A program made the translations under genes and the position numbers. Below the pieces are notes generated by a model that was not told where the DNA came from, made no database searches, and worked only from the letters and a program-made list of their open reading frames with translations. Of a DNA stretch of 5,487 nt, positions 1 to 5,225 are shown one piece after another; position 1 is the first letter of the stretch; each line of letters begins with the position of its first letter. This DNA comes from T1Sed10-7 sp041685505. Lineage in GTDB: Bacteria; Actinomycetota; Nitriliruptoria; Nitriliruptorales; Nitriliruptoraceae. Location: positions 1 through 5,487 of the forward strand of contig JAWLFQ010000116.1 of assembly GCA_041685505.1 (NCBI GenBank), written 5' to 3'.

Positions 1-17
1 CGGCCGCCAAGACCCCG

Positions 18-887
18 TCAACCCACCCCGAGCCGCTTGGCACCGGCCACGATGCCCGCGTAGGCCCGCTCCGGACCGAGCCCGCCCGACAGCTTCGCGG
101 CGAAGAAGGGCAGGGGGTCGCTGGCACGCACCGGGACCCGGGACAGCAGCATCCGGTCCGTCCCCGGCAGGTTGCGTCCCAGCGTGCCCGTCGCCGCGGA
201 GCGGAACCGTTCGCGCAGCAGGGGCAACGCCCGCGGGACGGGCCTGCCCCAGGTGTAGGCGAAGTGGCGGGGCACCACGCCCAGGTGGGACTCCAGCGCG
301 GCCGAGCACCGGTCGAGCTCCTCGGCGGACAGCTCCTCGGGCAGGGCGTGGGTGTGGGTGTGGTTGGCGAGGGTGACCAGCTCGGAGGCGGCGAGCTCCT
401 CGAGCTGTTCCCAGCTCAGGCCCCGCCCAGGCACGCCCGTGGCCGTCGAGCCGGGCCAGCGCATGACGCCGCCGAGGTAGGCGGTGGCGAGGTAGATCGT
501 GAAGGGCAGCCCGGCGGCGCGCAGCCGGGGCCAGGCGTGCTCGTACACCCCGTCGAAGCCGTCGTCGAAGGTCAACACCACCGACGGCGAGGTGTCCCCG
601 CGATCCAGCGCGTCCAGGGCGTCGTCGAGGGAGCGGACGGGCTGCTCAGCCAGCAGCTCGACCTGGGCGTCGAAGACCTCGGTCGCGACGTCGAGCTCGT
701 CGGCAGTGCCGTCACCGATCCGGTGGTAGATCAGCAGGGTCGCACCCCTCGGGGGTCGACCCGCCAACGGCGTGGCGGCGGCTGCCAGCCCGCGCTTGAT
801 GGCGCGGCGCGGGCCGTGCTCACTAGCGCGGCGCGGGCCGTGTTTGCTAGCGCGGCGCGGGCCGTGCCCACCCACCGGCTTGCCCAT
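18..887 (-). CDS. NodB-type polysaccharide deacetylase family protein with basic N-terminal repeats
   Basis: Predicted carbohydrate esterase 4 (NodB fold) enzyme, 289 residues, last gene of the glycan operon visible here. Family members remove N- or O-acetyl groups from polysaccharides or lipid-linked sugars with a metal ion. Visible motifs are the entry strand LLIYHRIGDG (51-60), motif 1 TFDDG (106-110, with the base and metal Asp pair D108/D109), motif 2 HTHTH (176-180, metal-binding H176 and H180) and FAYTWG (209-214), matching the FAYPYG-like element of this subgroup. There is no signal peptide or membrane helix, so it is probably cytoplasmic or peripherally bound. The ATG start is fixed by a perfect AAGGAGG seven bases upstream. 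Residues 8-31 are three copies of an octapeptide, HGPRRAS(K/E), outside the catalytic fold; the domain proper seems to begin near RAIKRGLA. The family call is firm; the substrate is unknown. Confidence 0.9.
   Translation of the reverse strand: MGKPVGGHGPRRASKHGPRRASEHGPRRAIKRGLAAAATPLAGRPPRGATLLIYHRIGDGTADELDVATEVFDAQVELLAEQPVRSLDDALDALDRGDTSPSVVLTFDDGFDGVYEHAWPRLRAAGLPFTIYLATAYLGGVMRWPGSTATGVPGRGLSWEQLEELAASELVTLANHTHTHALPEELSAEELDRCSAALESHLGVVPRHFAYTWGRPVPRALPLLRERFRSAATGTLGRNLPGTDRMLLSRVPVRASDPLPFFAAKLSGGLGPERAYAGIVAGAKRLGVG
802..866. repeat. Three tandem copies of a 24-bp unit in the deacetylase 5' end
   Basis: An identical 17-bp core, gcgcggcgcgggccgtg, occurs at 802-818, 826-842 and 850-866, exactly 24 bp apart. 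The seven spacer bases differ (ctcacta, tttgcta). The period is a multiple of three, so the reading frame is kept and the repeats encode HGPRRASK, HGPRRASE and HGPRRAIK. Copy number could change without breaking the gene. Confidence 0.93.
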
Positions 888-894
888 GCGGTCC

Positions 895-901
895 CCTCCT
901 T
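895..901 (-). promoter_or_regulatory. Shine-Dalgarno of the deacetylase gene
   Basis: On the minus strand AAGGAGG, fully complementary to the 16S rRNA 3' end, sits 7 bases before the ATG at 887. It lies in the 37-base gap after the GNAT stop codon. It is the strongest ribosome binding site in the operon, so this gene may be translated independently of its upstream neighbour. Confidence 0.8.
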
Positions 902-924
902 CGCCACGGCCCTGTGCGGCCCGC

Positions 925-1896
925 TCAGAACAGCTCCACGTCCCCCATGGTCAGGTCCCACTCCTCGAGCTGCGGCATCTGCGTGCTCGCCAGGGCCCGC
1001 CAGGTCAGTATCGGCCCGCCACCGGGCAGGGGCAGCTCCCTGCCGCGCAGCGACGGCTCGTCGGTGATGCGCAGCACCTGGTCGGCACCGGTGGCCTCGG
1101 CCACGCGGGCCACGAGGCGACGGGTGATCGTGCGGTCCGGGGCCAGCACGTGCCCGATCACCCCCTCCGTGGCAGGGCCACGCCGCCGCACCCGGAACAG
1201 CGCCACGCCGCCGTCCTCGGTGACGGCGCGGTAGTGCAGCGGCGCGAACCCGTACCGCCACCGCAGCACCTCGACGCTCAGGTCGGTCCGTACCCGGTCG
1301 TCGGGGAGCACCGCCAACAGGGCCTCGAGGTGGTCGTCGTCAGCGAGCGCCTCAGCGGCGGGGAGGCCGGCGTCGGTGGGCAGCGACCACTTGTCGGCGG
1401 GGACCCGGGCACGCACCGCCGAGACGGCACTGAGCGGCGAGCGGAACCGCACACCGACGGGCAGCTTGCCGACCTCCTCCCACCCCATCTTGAGGTAGCC
1501 GGGGCGGGACTGCTCGTTGGGGGTGTTGAACACGTGCGCGACGCCCTGCTCGGTCAGGGTCTGCACCGAGGAGGTGGTCAGCCGCCGGAAGATCCCCCGT
1601 CCCTGATGGTCGGGGTGGGTGGCGGTGTCCACCGCCCGCACGGCGTCCCAGCTGCGTCCCCCGCGCCGGAACCTCCACCTCAACCAGACCCTCAGGCCAA
1701 CGATGCGCTCGTCGGCGACGGCGACCCAGGCGGGCGAGCGGCCGAAGGGGTTGTCGTGGTGCTTCCACCGGTAGAAGGCCGCGTACTGCTCGTCGGGAAC
1801 CCAGCCGAGCGACGACTGGAGCAGGTCCAAGATCTGCGGCAGGTCGTCGTCGACCGCCGCACGGATCTCCAGGCTGTCGCTGTGCTCTGCGCTCAT
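925..1896 (-). CDS. GNAT family N-acyltransferase, two-lobed glycan-cluster type
   Basis: 323-residue GNAT-superfamily acyltransferase of the long type often found in surface-glycan clusters; family members move an acyl group from CoA to an amine, here perhaps an amino sugar. The N-terminal lobe starts EIRAAVDDDLPQILDLL (10-26). The acyl-CoA pyrophosphate loop is HPDHQGRGIF (94-103), fitting the (Q/R)xxGx(G/A) signature. NTPNEQSRPGYLKMGW (124-139) is, from memory, a recurring motif of this subgroup. A second, degenerate GNAT-like lobe seems to cover about 206-323 and ends in GDVELF, so the protein looks full length. The ATG at 1896 overlaps the TGA of the sugar transferase (ATGA). No good Shine-Dalgarno is seen, which suggests translational coupling. 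The frame stays open further upstream but there runs inside the sugar transferase gene, so the longer version is rejected. Substrate unknown. Confidence 0.85.
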   Translation of the reverse strand: MSAEHSDSLEIRAAVDDDLPQILDLLQSSLGWVPDEQYAAFYRWKHHDNPFGRSPAWVAVADERIVGLRVWLRWRFRRGGRSWDAVRAVDTATHPDHQGRGIFRRLTTSSVQTLTEQGVAHVFNTPNEQSRPGYLKMGWEEVGKLPVGVRFRSPLSAVSAVRARVPADKWSLPTDAGLPAAEALADDDHLEALLAVLPDDRVRTDLSVEVLRWRYGFAPLHYRAVTEDGGVALFRVRRRGPATEGVIGHVLAPDRTITRRLVARVAEATGADQVLRITDEPSLRGRELPLPGGGPILTWRALASTQMPQLEEWDLTMGDVELF

Positions 1897-2600
1897 CGCT
1901 CGCTCGTTCCCCGGCCCGACCCCGCCTGCCCGGACGGGCCGTCGTCGTCGCGTGCCTCGGTGCCCTGGAAGGGCACCGTCGTGGCGTGTCCCTCGAGGCT
2001 GACACCCTGCCGTCGCAGGGTCACCCACAGGGTGCGCAGCAGGATCCTGAGGTCCAGGACCACGTTGCGGTGGTCCACGTACCACACGTCCAGCGCCAGC
2101 TTGTCGGGCCACGGCATATCGTTGCGCCCGTTGATCTGCGCCCAGCCGGTGATCCCCGGCCGCACCTGGTGGCGGCGCGCCTGCTCCGGGGTATAGCGGT
2201 CGAGGTAGGCCACCAGCAGGGGCCGCGGGCCGACCAGGGACATGTCCCCGCGCAGCACGTTCAGTAGCTCCGGCAGCTCGTCCAGCGACGTTGAGCGCAG
2301 CCACCTGCCGTAGGGGGTGAGCCGCTCCTCGTCGCCCAGCAGCTCGCCGTCGGCCCCGCGCTCCTCGGTCATCGTCCGGAACTTGCGGAGCTCGAAGACC
2401 TCACCGTGCAGTCCAGGTCGAGGTTGCCGGAACAGGACGGGAGCGCCGAGGTCACGCCGGACCCGCCACGCGAGCACCGCGACCACCGGGGCGAGCAGCA
2501 CGCACCCGATCGTGGTCAGGACCACGTCGATCACGCGCTTGCTGCGGTCGGTACGTGCGAGCTGCCGGGGGGTGCGCGGCGGTCGGGACCCGGCCATCAC
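1893..2600 (-). CDS. PglC-like monotopic phosphoglycosyl transferase (bacterial sugar transferase)
   Basis: 235-residue small-form polyprenyl phosphoglycosyl transferase (bacterial sugar transferase family). It moves a phosphosugar from a UDP-sugar to undecaprenyl phosphate at the inner face of the membrane, the first membrane step of glycan assembly. Residues 23-47 form the single re-entrant membrane helix, with LLAP (35-38) where many homologues have a Ser-Pro kink. Next come FELRKFRTM (69-77), the catalytic Asp-Glu pair D107/E108 in SLDELPELLNVLRGDMSLVG, and RPGITGWAQINGRN (147-160). The late motif EGHATTVPFQG (203-213) resembles the PglC C-terminal region, so a diacetamido-sugar substrate is plausible, and a PglD-like gene lies next to it. 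The last 20 residues are polar and probably disordered. The start is GTG at 2600 (GGAG eight bases upstream) or the adjacent ATG at 2597. It overlaps the GNAT gene by four bases. Confidence 0.9.
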   Translation of the reverse strand: MMAGSRPPRTPRQLARTDRSKRVIDVVLTTIGCVLLAPVVAVLAWRVRRDLGAPVLFRQPRPGLHGEVFELRKFRTMTEERGADGELLGDEERLTPYGRWLRSTSLDELPELLNVLRGDMSLVGPRPLLVAYLDRYTPEQARRHQVRPGITGWAQINGRNDMPWPDKLALDVWYVDHRNVVLDLRILLRTLWVTLRRQGVSLEGHATTVPFQGTEARDDDGPSGQAGSGRGTSER

Positions 2601-2645
2601 GCGGGCCGCTCCGCCGGGGACCGGGCCATCACGCGGGCCGCTCCG
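2585..2645. repeat. 32-bp tandem duplication across the PglD/PglC gene junction
   Basis: A 29-bp segment at 2585-2613 recurs at 2617-2645 with one mismatch (c2591 against g2623), a period of 32 bp. The exact 22-bp core is 2592-2613 and 2624-2645. Each copy holds, on the minus strand, the codons for ERPA, a TGA stop and an overlapping ATG (TGATG). The duplication therefore repeats the end of the acyltransferase gene and the start of the sugar transferase gene. Because 32 is not a multiple of three, the two starts lie in different frames. Confidence 0.93.
2597..2629 (-). other. Ten-codon mini-ORF between the two TGATG junctions
   Basis: The upstream ATG of the duplicated junction (2627-2629) overlaps the acyltransferase TGA. 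It opens a reading frame MARSPAERPA that ends at the TGA at 2597-2599, which in turn overlaps the ATG of the sugar transferase. Ribosomes finishing the acyltransferase could restart here, translate ten codons, stop, and restart on the sugar transferase. It is more likely a by-product of the duplication than a functional peptide, but it may affect coupling. A GTG directly upstream (2632) would add one residue. Confidence 0.35.
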
Positions 2646-3270
2646 TCAGCGGGCGGGCGGGCACACCGACCACGGTGGTGTCGGCAGCCACCTCGCGGAT
2701 CACCACGGCTCCAGCACCGACCACCGCTCGCTCCCCCACCGTCACCCCCTGGATCACCGCGGCTCCGATGCCGACCTCGGCCTGCGCCCCGATGGTGACC
2801 TGGCCAGCCAGGTGGACCCCCGGTGCGAGGAAGGCGTGGTCCCCGACGGTCCCGTCGTGGCCGACCATGGCACCGTAGTTCACGATCACCGCCCGCCCGA
2901 GGGTCACATCGCAGGTCAGCACCGCACCCGGGCACACGATGGCCCCGGCCCCGATCCGGCACCGCGGGCCCACGGTCGCGCCGGGGTGGACGACCGTGAC
3001 CAGGTCGAGCCCGCGGGCGTCGAGGTCGGCGACCACCCGGGCACGCGCTGCCGGCCCACCGAGCGCGACCACCACCTCGAGGTCCTCGTGGGTGCGATCC
3101 GACAGCCACCCGCGGTCGCCGAGCACCGGCAGGTCCGCCACCTCGTGGCCGTGGAGGCGCGCGTCGTCATCGAGGAAGCCGACGACCTCGGTGTCACGAC
3201 CCAGGTCGGCCAGCCAGGCGGCGGCCTCGCGACCCATCCCCCCGGCGCCCACGATCACGATGCCCCCCAC
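2629..3270 (-). CDS. PglD-like sugar acetyltransferase with left-handed beta-helix repeats
   Basis: 213-residue acetyltransferase of the PglD/NeuD type. PglD acetylates the 4-amino group of a UDP-4-amino sugar with acetyl-CoA in bacillosamine synthesis. Residues 4-13 (IVIVGAGGMG) begin the N-terminal Rossmann-like domain, followed by FLDDD (32-36). Isoleucine-rich hexapeptide repeats fill about 98-195, ending VVGVPARPL. The His in VGHDGTVGDH (H138) matches catalytic His125 of Campylobacter PglD, and H145 matches its CoA-contacting His134; Asp follows H138 where PglD has Glu. I chose GTG at 3270. Upstream, the frame is open to a GTG at 3378 overlapping the glycosyltransferase stop (249 residues). 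That stretch uses rare AT-ending codons and AGA/AGG and has low-complexity sequence, while GGGGAGG sits just before 3270, though close (3 bases). GTG at 3282 is another option. Function at family level is firm; the exact sugar is inferred. Confidence 0.85.
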   Translation of the reverse strand: MGGIVIVGAGGMGREAAAWLADLGRDTEVVGFLDDDARLHGHEVADLPVLGDRGWLSDRTHEDLEVVVALGGPAARARVVADLDARGLDLVTVVHPGATVGPRCRIGAGAIVCPGAVLTCDVTLGRAVIVNYGAMVGHDGTVGDHAFLAPGVHLAGQVTIGAQAEVGIGAAVIQGVTVGERAVVGAGAVVIREVAADTTVVGVPARPLTERPA

Positions 3271-3374
3271 GGACCTCCCCACTCTCTCGCCCCGGTCACC
3301 ACCCACCGTAGACGCCCCCGCCGCCGCGGCGGAACCGACCCGGGGGGGCACGCTCCCACGCGGTACCGCCGCTC
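3271..3374. other. Probable spacer between glycosyltransferase and PglD-like gene
   Basis: 104 bases, open on the minus strand in the acyltransferase frame. About 8 of 36 codons there end in A or T, and AGA and AGG occur, unlike the flanking genes, so I read it as untranslated. It contains a perfect 12-bp palindrome ccgccgcggcgg at 3321-3332. No T-tract follows, so it is not a clear terminator. If the GTG at 3378 (GTGA overlap with the glycosyltransferase stop) is the true start, this stretch is coding instead. Confidence 0.5.
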
Positions 3375-4589
3375 TCACCGCTCGAGCAGCTGCTGGTAGA
3401 CGGCCAGGGTCACGGCGATCTGCTGCCGGTCATCGAACTCCCGCACGGCCTTGGCCCGGGCGGCGACACCCATCCGCGCCCGCAGCGACGGGTCGGCGAC
3501 CAGCCGGCCGATCGCGGCCGCCAGACCCGCGGCGTCGCGCACGGGCACCAGCAGGCCCGTCTGGTCGTCGTCGACCACCTGCCGACAGCCCCGGATGTCG
3601 GTGGCGACGATCGGCAGGCCCATGGCGGCCGCCTCCATCGCCGAACGGGGGAACCCCTCCCGGTAGGAGGCCAGCGAGTAGAGGTCGAAGGCCGGGTAGA
3701 GCCGCTCCACCTCGGTGTGCATCCCGAGGAACACCACCCCGCCCTCGCGCTCGGCTCGCTCGAGCTCCCGGGGGGTGATCGCATCCGCCTTGTCGGGATC
3801 GGCCGGCCCGGCGACGACGATCCTGGCCTGCGGGTGGGTGGTGCGTAGCTGACGGGCGGCGTCGAAGACCTCCCGGTAACCCTTCTCCGCGACCAGCCGG
3901 CCGACGAGGCCGACCACGACCTCGTCGTCGCCGATGCCGAGCTCCGCACGGACCTGCGCCCGCGCCGCGGCGTGCCGGTCGGGATCGAAGCGGGTCAGGT
4001 CCACGCCGTTGCCCAGCAGGTGCAGCTTGTCCTCCGGGACGCGCAGGCGCCGCAGGGTGGGCAGGTCCTCCGGGTTCTGGAGCAGCTCCGCGTCGGAGCA
4101 GGTCGCCGCGATGCGCTCCAGGCTGTAGACGACGGCGCGCTTGACCAGGGGGTCGCCCGGCAGGGCGTACAGCCCGTGGACGGTGTTGACCACCGCGGGC
4201 ACGCCGGTCAGCCGCGCCAGCACGCGCCCGTAGACCCCCGGCTTGGGGTTGTGGGTGTGCACGATGTCCGGGCGCCAGCGGCGGCAGAGGCCGGCGAAGT
4301 CCCGCGCGGTCGCCAGGTCGGCCCCGAGGTCGGCGGCGCGGGTGGAGCGCCGCAGCGGCAGGTGGGCGATCCCGTGCTCGGCGAGCAGCGACACTTGGTC
4401 ACCCGGCGCCGAGACCCCCACGACCTCGTAGCCCGCTTCCCGGAAGGCGATCAGCTGCGGCAACAGCAGGTAGGCCAGGGACAGGTCGATCGTGGTGAGG
4501 TGGAACAGGAGCGGACGCGCACGACGTGCCTCGGGGCCACGACCCCGACGGGAGGCGCGCACCATCGATCCGCCCCCCGCTCGCTCCAC
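3375..4589 (-). CDS. GT4-family glycosyltransferase, PglA/CapM-like
   Basis: 404-residue GT-B fold glycosyltransferase of family GT4, first gene of the operon in the window. It would add a sugar from a nucleotide donor to a lipid-linked acceptor on the cytoplasmic side of the membrane. The acceptor domain holds HTHNPKPGVYGRVLARLTGVP (111-131) and NTVHGLY (135-141). The donor domain holds GRLVAEKG (230-237, phosphate-contacting R231 and K236) and the EX7E motif E311-E319 in EGFPRSAME, followed by ATDIRGCRQVV, typical of PglA- and CapM-like enzymes. No transmembrane helix is visible; residues 9-26 are very Arg-rich and may bind membrane phosphate groups. The GTG start at 4589 has GGAGGA four bases upstream; an ATG at 4565 (396 residues) has only a weak GGGCGG. 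Pairing with PglC- and PglD-like genes supports action on the second sugar. Donor and linkage unknown. Confidence 0.9.
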   Translation of the reverse strand: MERAGGGSMVRASRRGRGPEARRARPLLFHLTTIDLSLAYLLLPQLIAFREAGYEVVGVSAPGDQVSLLAEHGIAHLPLRRSTRAADLGADLATARDFAGLCRRWRPDIVHTHNPKPGVYGRVLARLTGVPAVVNTVHGLYALPGDPLVKRAVVYSLERIAATCSDAELLQNPEDLPTLRRLRVPEDKLHLLGNGVDLTRFDPDRHAAARAQVRAELGIGDDEVVVGLVGRLVAEKGYREVFDAARQLRTTHPQARIVVAGPADPDKADAITPRELERAEREGGVVFLGMHTEVERLYPAFDLYSLASYREGFPRSAMEAAAMGLPIVATDIRGCRQVVDDDQTGLLVPVRDAAGLAAAIGRLVADPSLRARMGVAARAKAVREFDDRQQIAVTLAVYQQLLER

Positions 4590-4593
4590 CGGA

Positions 4594-4599
4594 TCCTCC
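4594..4599 (-). promoter_or_regulatory. Shine-Dalgarno of the glycosyltransferase gene
   Basis: Minus-strand GGAGGA with a 4-base spacer to GTG at 4589. This decides in favour of the GTG over the in-frame ATG at 4565. Confidence 0.65.
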
Positions 4600-4623
4600 G
4601 CGCTGGCTCGGCCACGCCCGACG

Positions 4624-4629
4624 AGGGTA
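4624..4629 (-). promoter_or_regulatory. Possible -10 element for the glycan operon
   Basis: TACCCT on the minus strand fits the actinobacterial TANNNT -10 pattern and would place a transcript start near 4617, about 28 bases before the GTG at 4589. No recognisable -35 is seen about 17 bases upstream, where the sequence is almost all G and C. The call rests on the hexamer and its position alone. Confidence 0.2.
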
Positions 4630-4764
4630 GGCGACCACGGGGCGGCGGGCCCGGGGGTGCACCGGGCTCCCAGCGAGCCGGTGGCGGGCCGCGTTGCGGT
4701 TCCGCCCGCCTCGCGGCCGCGCCACAGCTGCTCGAGGCGAGCCCGACACCGACCGGTACCACCA

Positions 4765-4912
4765 GAGCGCTACGAGCAGCAGACGGCCACCGTGCGCCAG
4801 TTGGAGCAACTCGAACAGCTCGGCGCGGTGGCACGACGCGGCCGTCGCCGACCTGCGACGCGTCCGCGAACGCGCTGCTACCCGCCTCCTAGCGACCGGC
4901 GCAGCCCCGTGA
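4765..4912 (+). pseudogene. Possible frameshifted remnant of a helical protein
   Basis: Two adjoining plus-strand segments look more like coding sequence than their surroundings. Frame one (4765-4830) reads ERYEQQTATVRQLEQLEQLG and on. From about 4829 the next frame reads WHDAAVADLRRVRERAATRL and on to a TGA at 4910-4912. Both have mostly G/C-ending codons and give amphipathic, charged helices with Leu spacing suggestive of a coiled coil. One base gained or lost near 4829 would join them. No start codon with a ribosome binding site is visible, and the tail overlaps the zinc-ribbon gene convergently by 35 bases. I do not recognise a family. It may be chance. Confidence 0.2.
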
Positions 4913-5141
4913 CGTACGGCTCGTCCTGGACACCGGCTCGCAGGGAGTTGCGCGGGTGGTCGTGGCCGCAGCCCGGACAGGTCAGCATGTCCGTCCGGCG
5001 CCGGAACTGGTACTCGACCCCGTCGATCACCAGGTACGGACCGTCGACGCGGTCAGCGAGCAACGCGCCGCAGTGGCAGTGCACCGCTTCCGAGGGGGTC
5101 GGCTCCAACCAGCCGTCGTTACCGTCGTGTGCTCGCTCCAC
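4878..5141 (-). CDS. Small zinc-ribbon protein, hypothetical
   Basis: 87-residue protein I cannot assign to a named family. Two cysteine knuckles are visible: CHCGALL (C22, C24) and CPGCG (C55, C58). They are separated by 30 residues with hydrophobic strands (PYLVIDGVEYQF, 35-46), a layout expected of a zinc-ribbon; H21, H23, H60 and H62 are nearby extra ligand candidates. The CxCGxLLA start followed by CPxCG vaguely recalls phage Com-type zinc ribbons, which would suit the nearby integrase, but this is a resemblance only. A nucleic-acid-binding or adaptor role is inference. The GTG start at 5141 has a perfect GGAGG six bases upstream, which makes it a likely real gene. It is transcribed away from the integrase. 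The protein ends GLRRSLGGG, and no signal peptide or membrane helix is seen. Confidence 0.7.
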   Translation of the reverse strand: MERAHDGNDGWLEPTPSEAVHCHCGALLADRVDGPYLVIDGVEYQFRRRTDMLTCPGCGHDHPRNSLRAGVQDEPYVTGLRRSLGGG

Positions 5142-5145
5142 CGTG

Positions 5146-5152
5146 CACCTCC
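5146..5152 (-). promoter_or_regulatory. Shine-Dalgarno of the zinc-ribbon gene
   Basis: Minus-strand GGAGGTG; the GGAGG core lies 6 bases before the GTG at 5141. It supports translation of an otherwise unrecognised small gene and fixes its start. Confidence 0.7.
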
Positions 5153-5181
5153 GGATCCGCTACCTCTCCCCCGAGCCGACT

Positions 5182-5191
5182 TTCCCGGGAA
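5182..5191. promoter_or_regulatory. 10-bp palindrome in the divergent region, possible operator
   Basis: TTCCCGGGAA is perfectly palindromic. On the minus strand it lies just downstream of TAGGTT (5195-5190), a TANNNT-type -10 candidate about 50 bases before the zinc-ribbon start, so a bound repressor there would block that promoter. Both the promoter and the operator role are inferred from position; no good -35 is seen. Confidence 0.25.
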
Positions 5192-5225
5192 CCTAGCTGC
5201 CGGCACCTGCATCGAAGAGGAGGCG

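Larger units (their letters stand above)
4590..4877. other. 288-base region without a convincing intact gene
   Basis: Separates the zinc-ribbon gene from the glycan operon. It holds two GC-rich inverted repeats: 4647-4654 with 4662-4669 (8 pairs including one G-U, 7-base loop) and 4683-4689 with 4704-4710 (7 pairs, 14-base loop). Neither is followed by a T-run, so a factor-independent terminator is not clear, though either could separate the two transcripts. Reading frames on both strands here are rich in Arg, Pro and Ser with mixed third-position bases. Its 3' part contains the possible coding remnant listed separately. Confidence 0.5.

Noticed and set aside
802..866. CRISPR-like array
   Set aside because: Units of 17 bp with 7-bp spacers in a coding frame are far too short for a CRISPR array; the repeat is a protein-coding tandem expansion.
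772..2196. Long plus-strand open frame of 474 codons
   Set aside because: Antisense to the deacetylase, GNAT and sugar transferase genes; composition is Pro/Arg/Gly/His-rich with no recognisable motif, as usual for shadows in GC-rich DNA.
1897..2304. An upstream extension of the GNAT frame, which would give a 459-residue protein
   Set aside because: The extension lies inside the sugar transferase gene in another frame and has no GNAT-like sequence; the ATG at 1896 forms an ATGA overlap and gives the expected N-terminus.
3321..3332. 12-bp palindrome ccgccgcggcgg as a terminator
   Set aside because: No T-tract follows on either strand, and simple GC palindromes are expected by chance in this composition.
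2317..3399. Plus-strand open frame of 360 codons
   Set aside because: Antisense to two well-supported enzymes, with low-complexity Arg/His/Pro sequence and no domain.
4399..4809. Minus-strand frame beginning with a hydrophobic stretch, MLQLAHGGRLLLVALWWY
   Set aside because: TTG start without a ribosome binding site, mixed third-position bases, and a long overlap with the glycosyltransferase gene in another frame.
4492..5196. Plus-strand open frame of 234 codons spanning the zinc-ribbon gene
   Set aside because: Antisense to the zinc-ribbon gene, which has a perfect ribosome binding site and Cys motifs; the protein is Arg/Pro/Ser-rich. Only its short helical part is kept, as a possible remnant.
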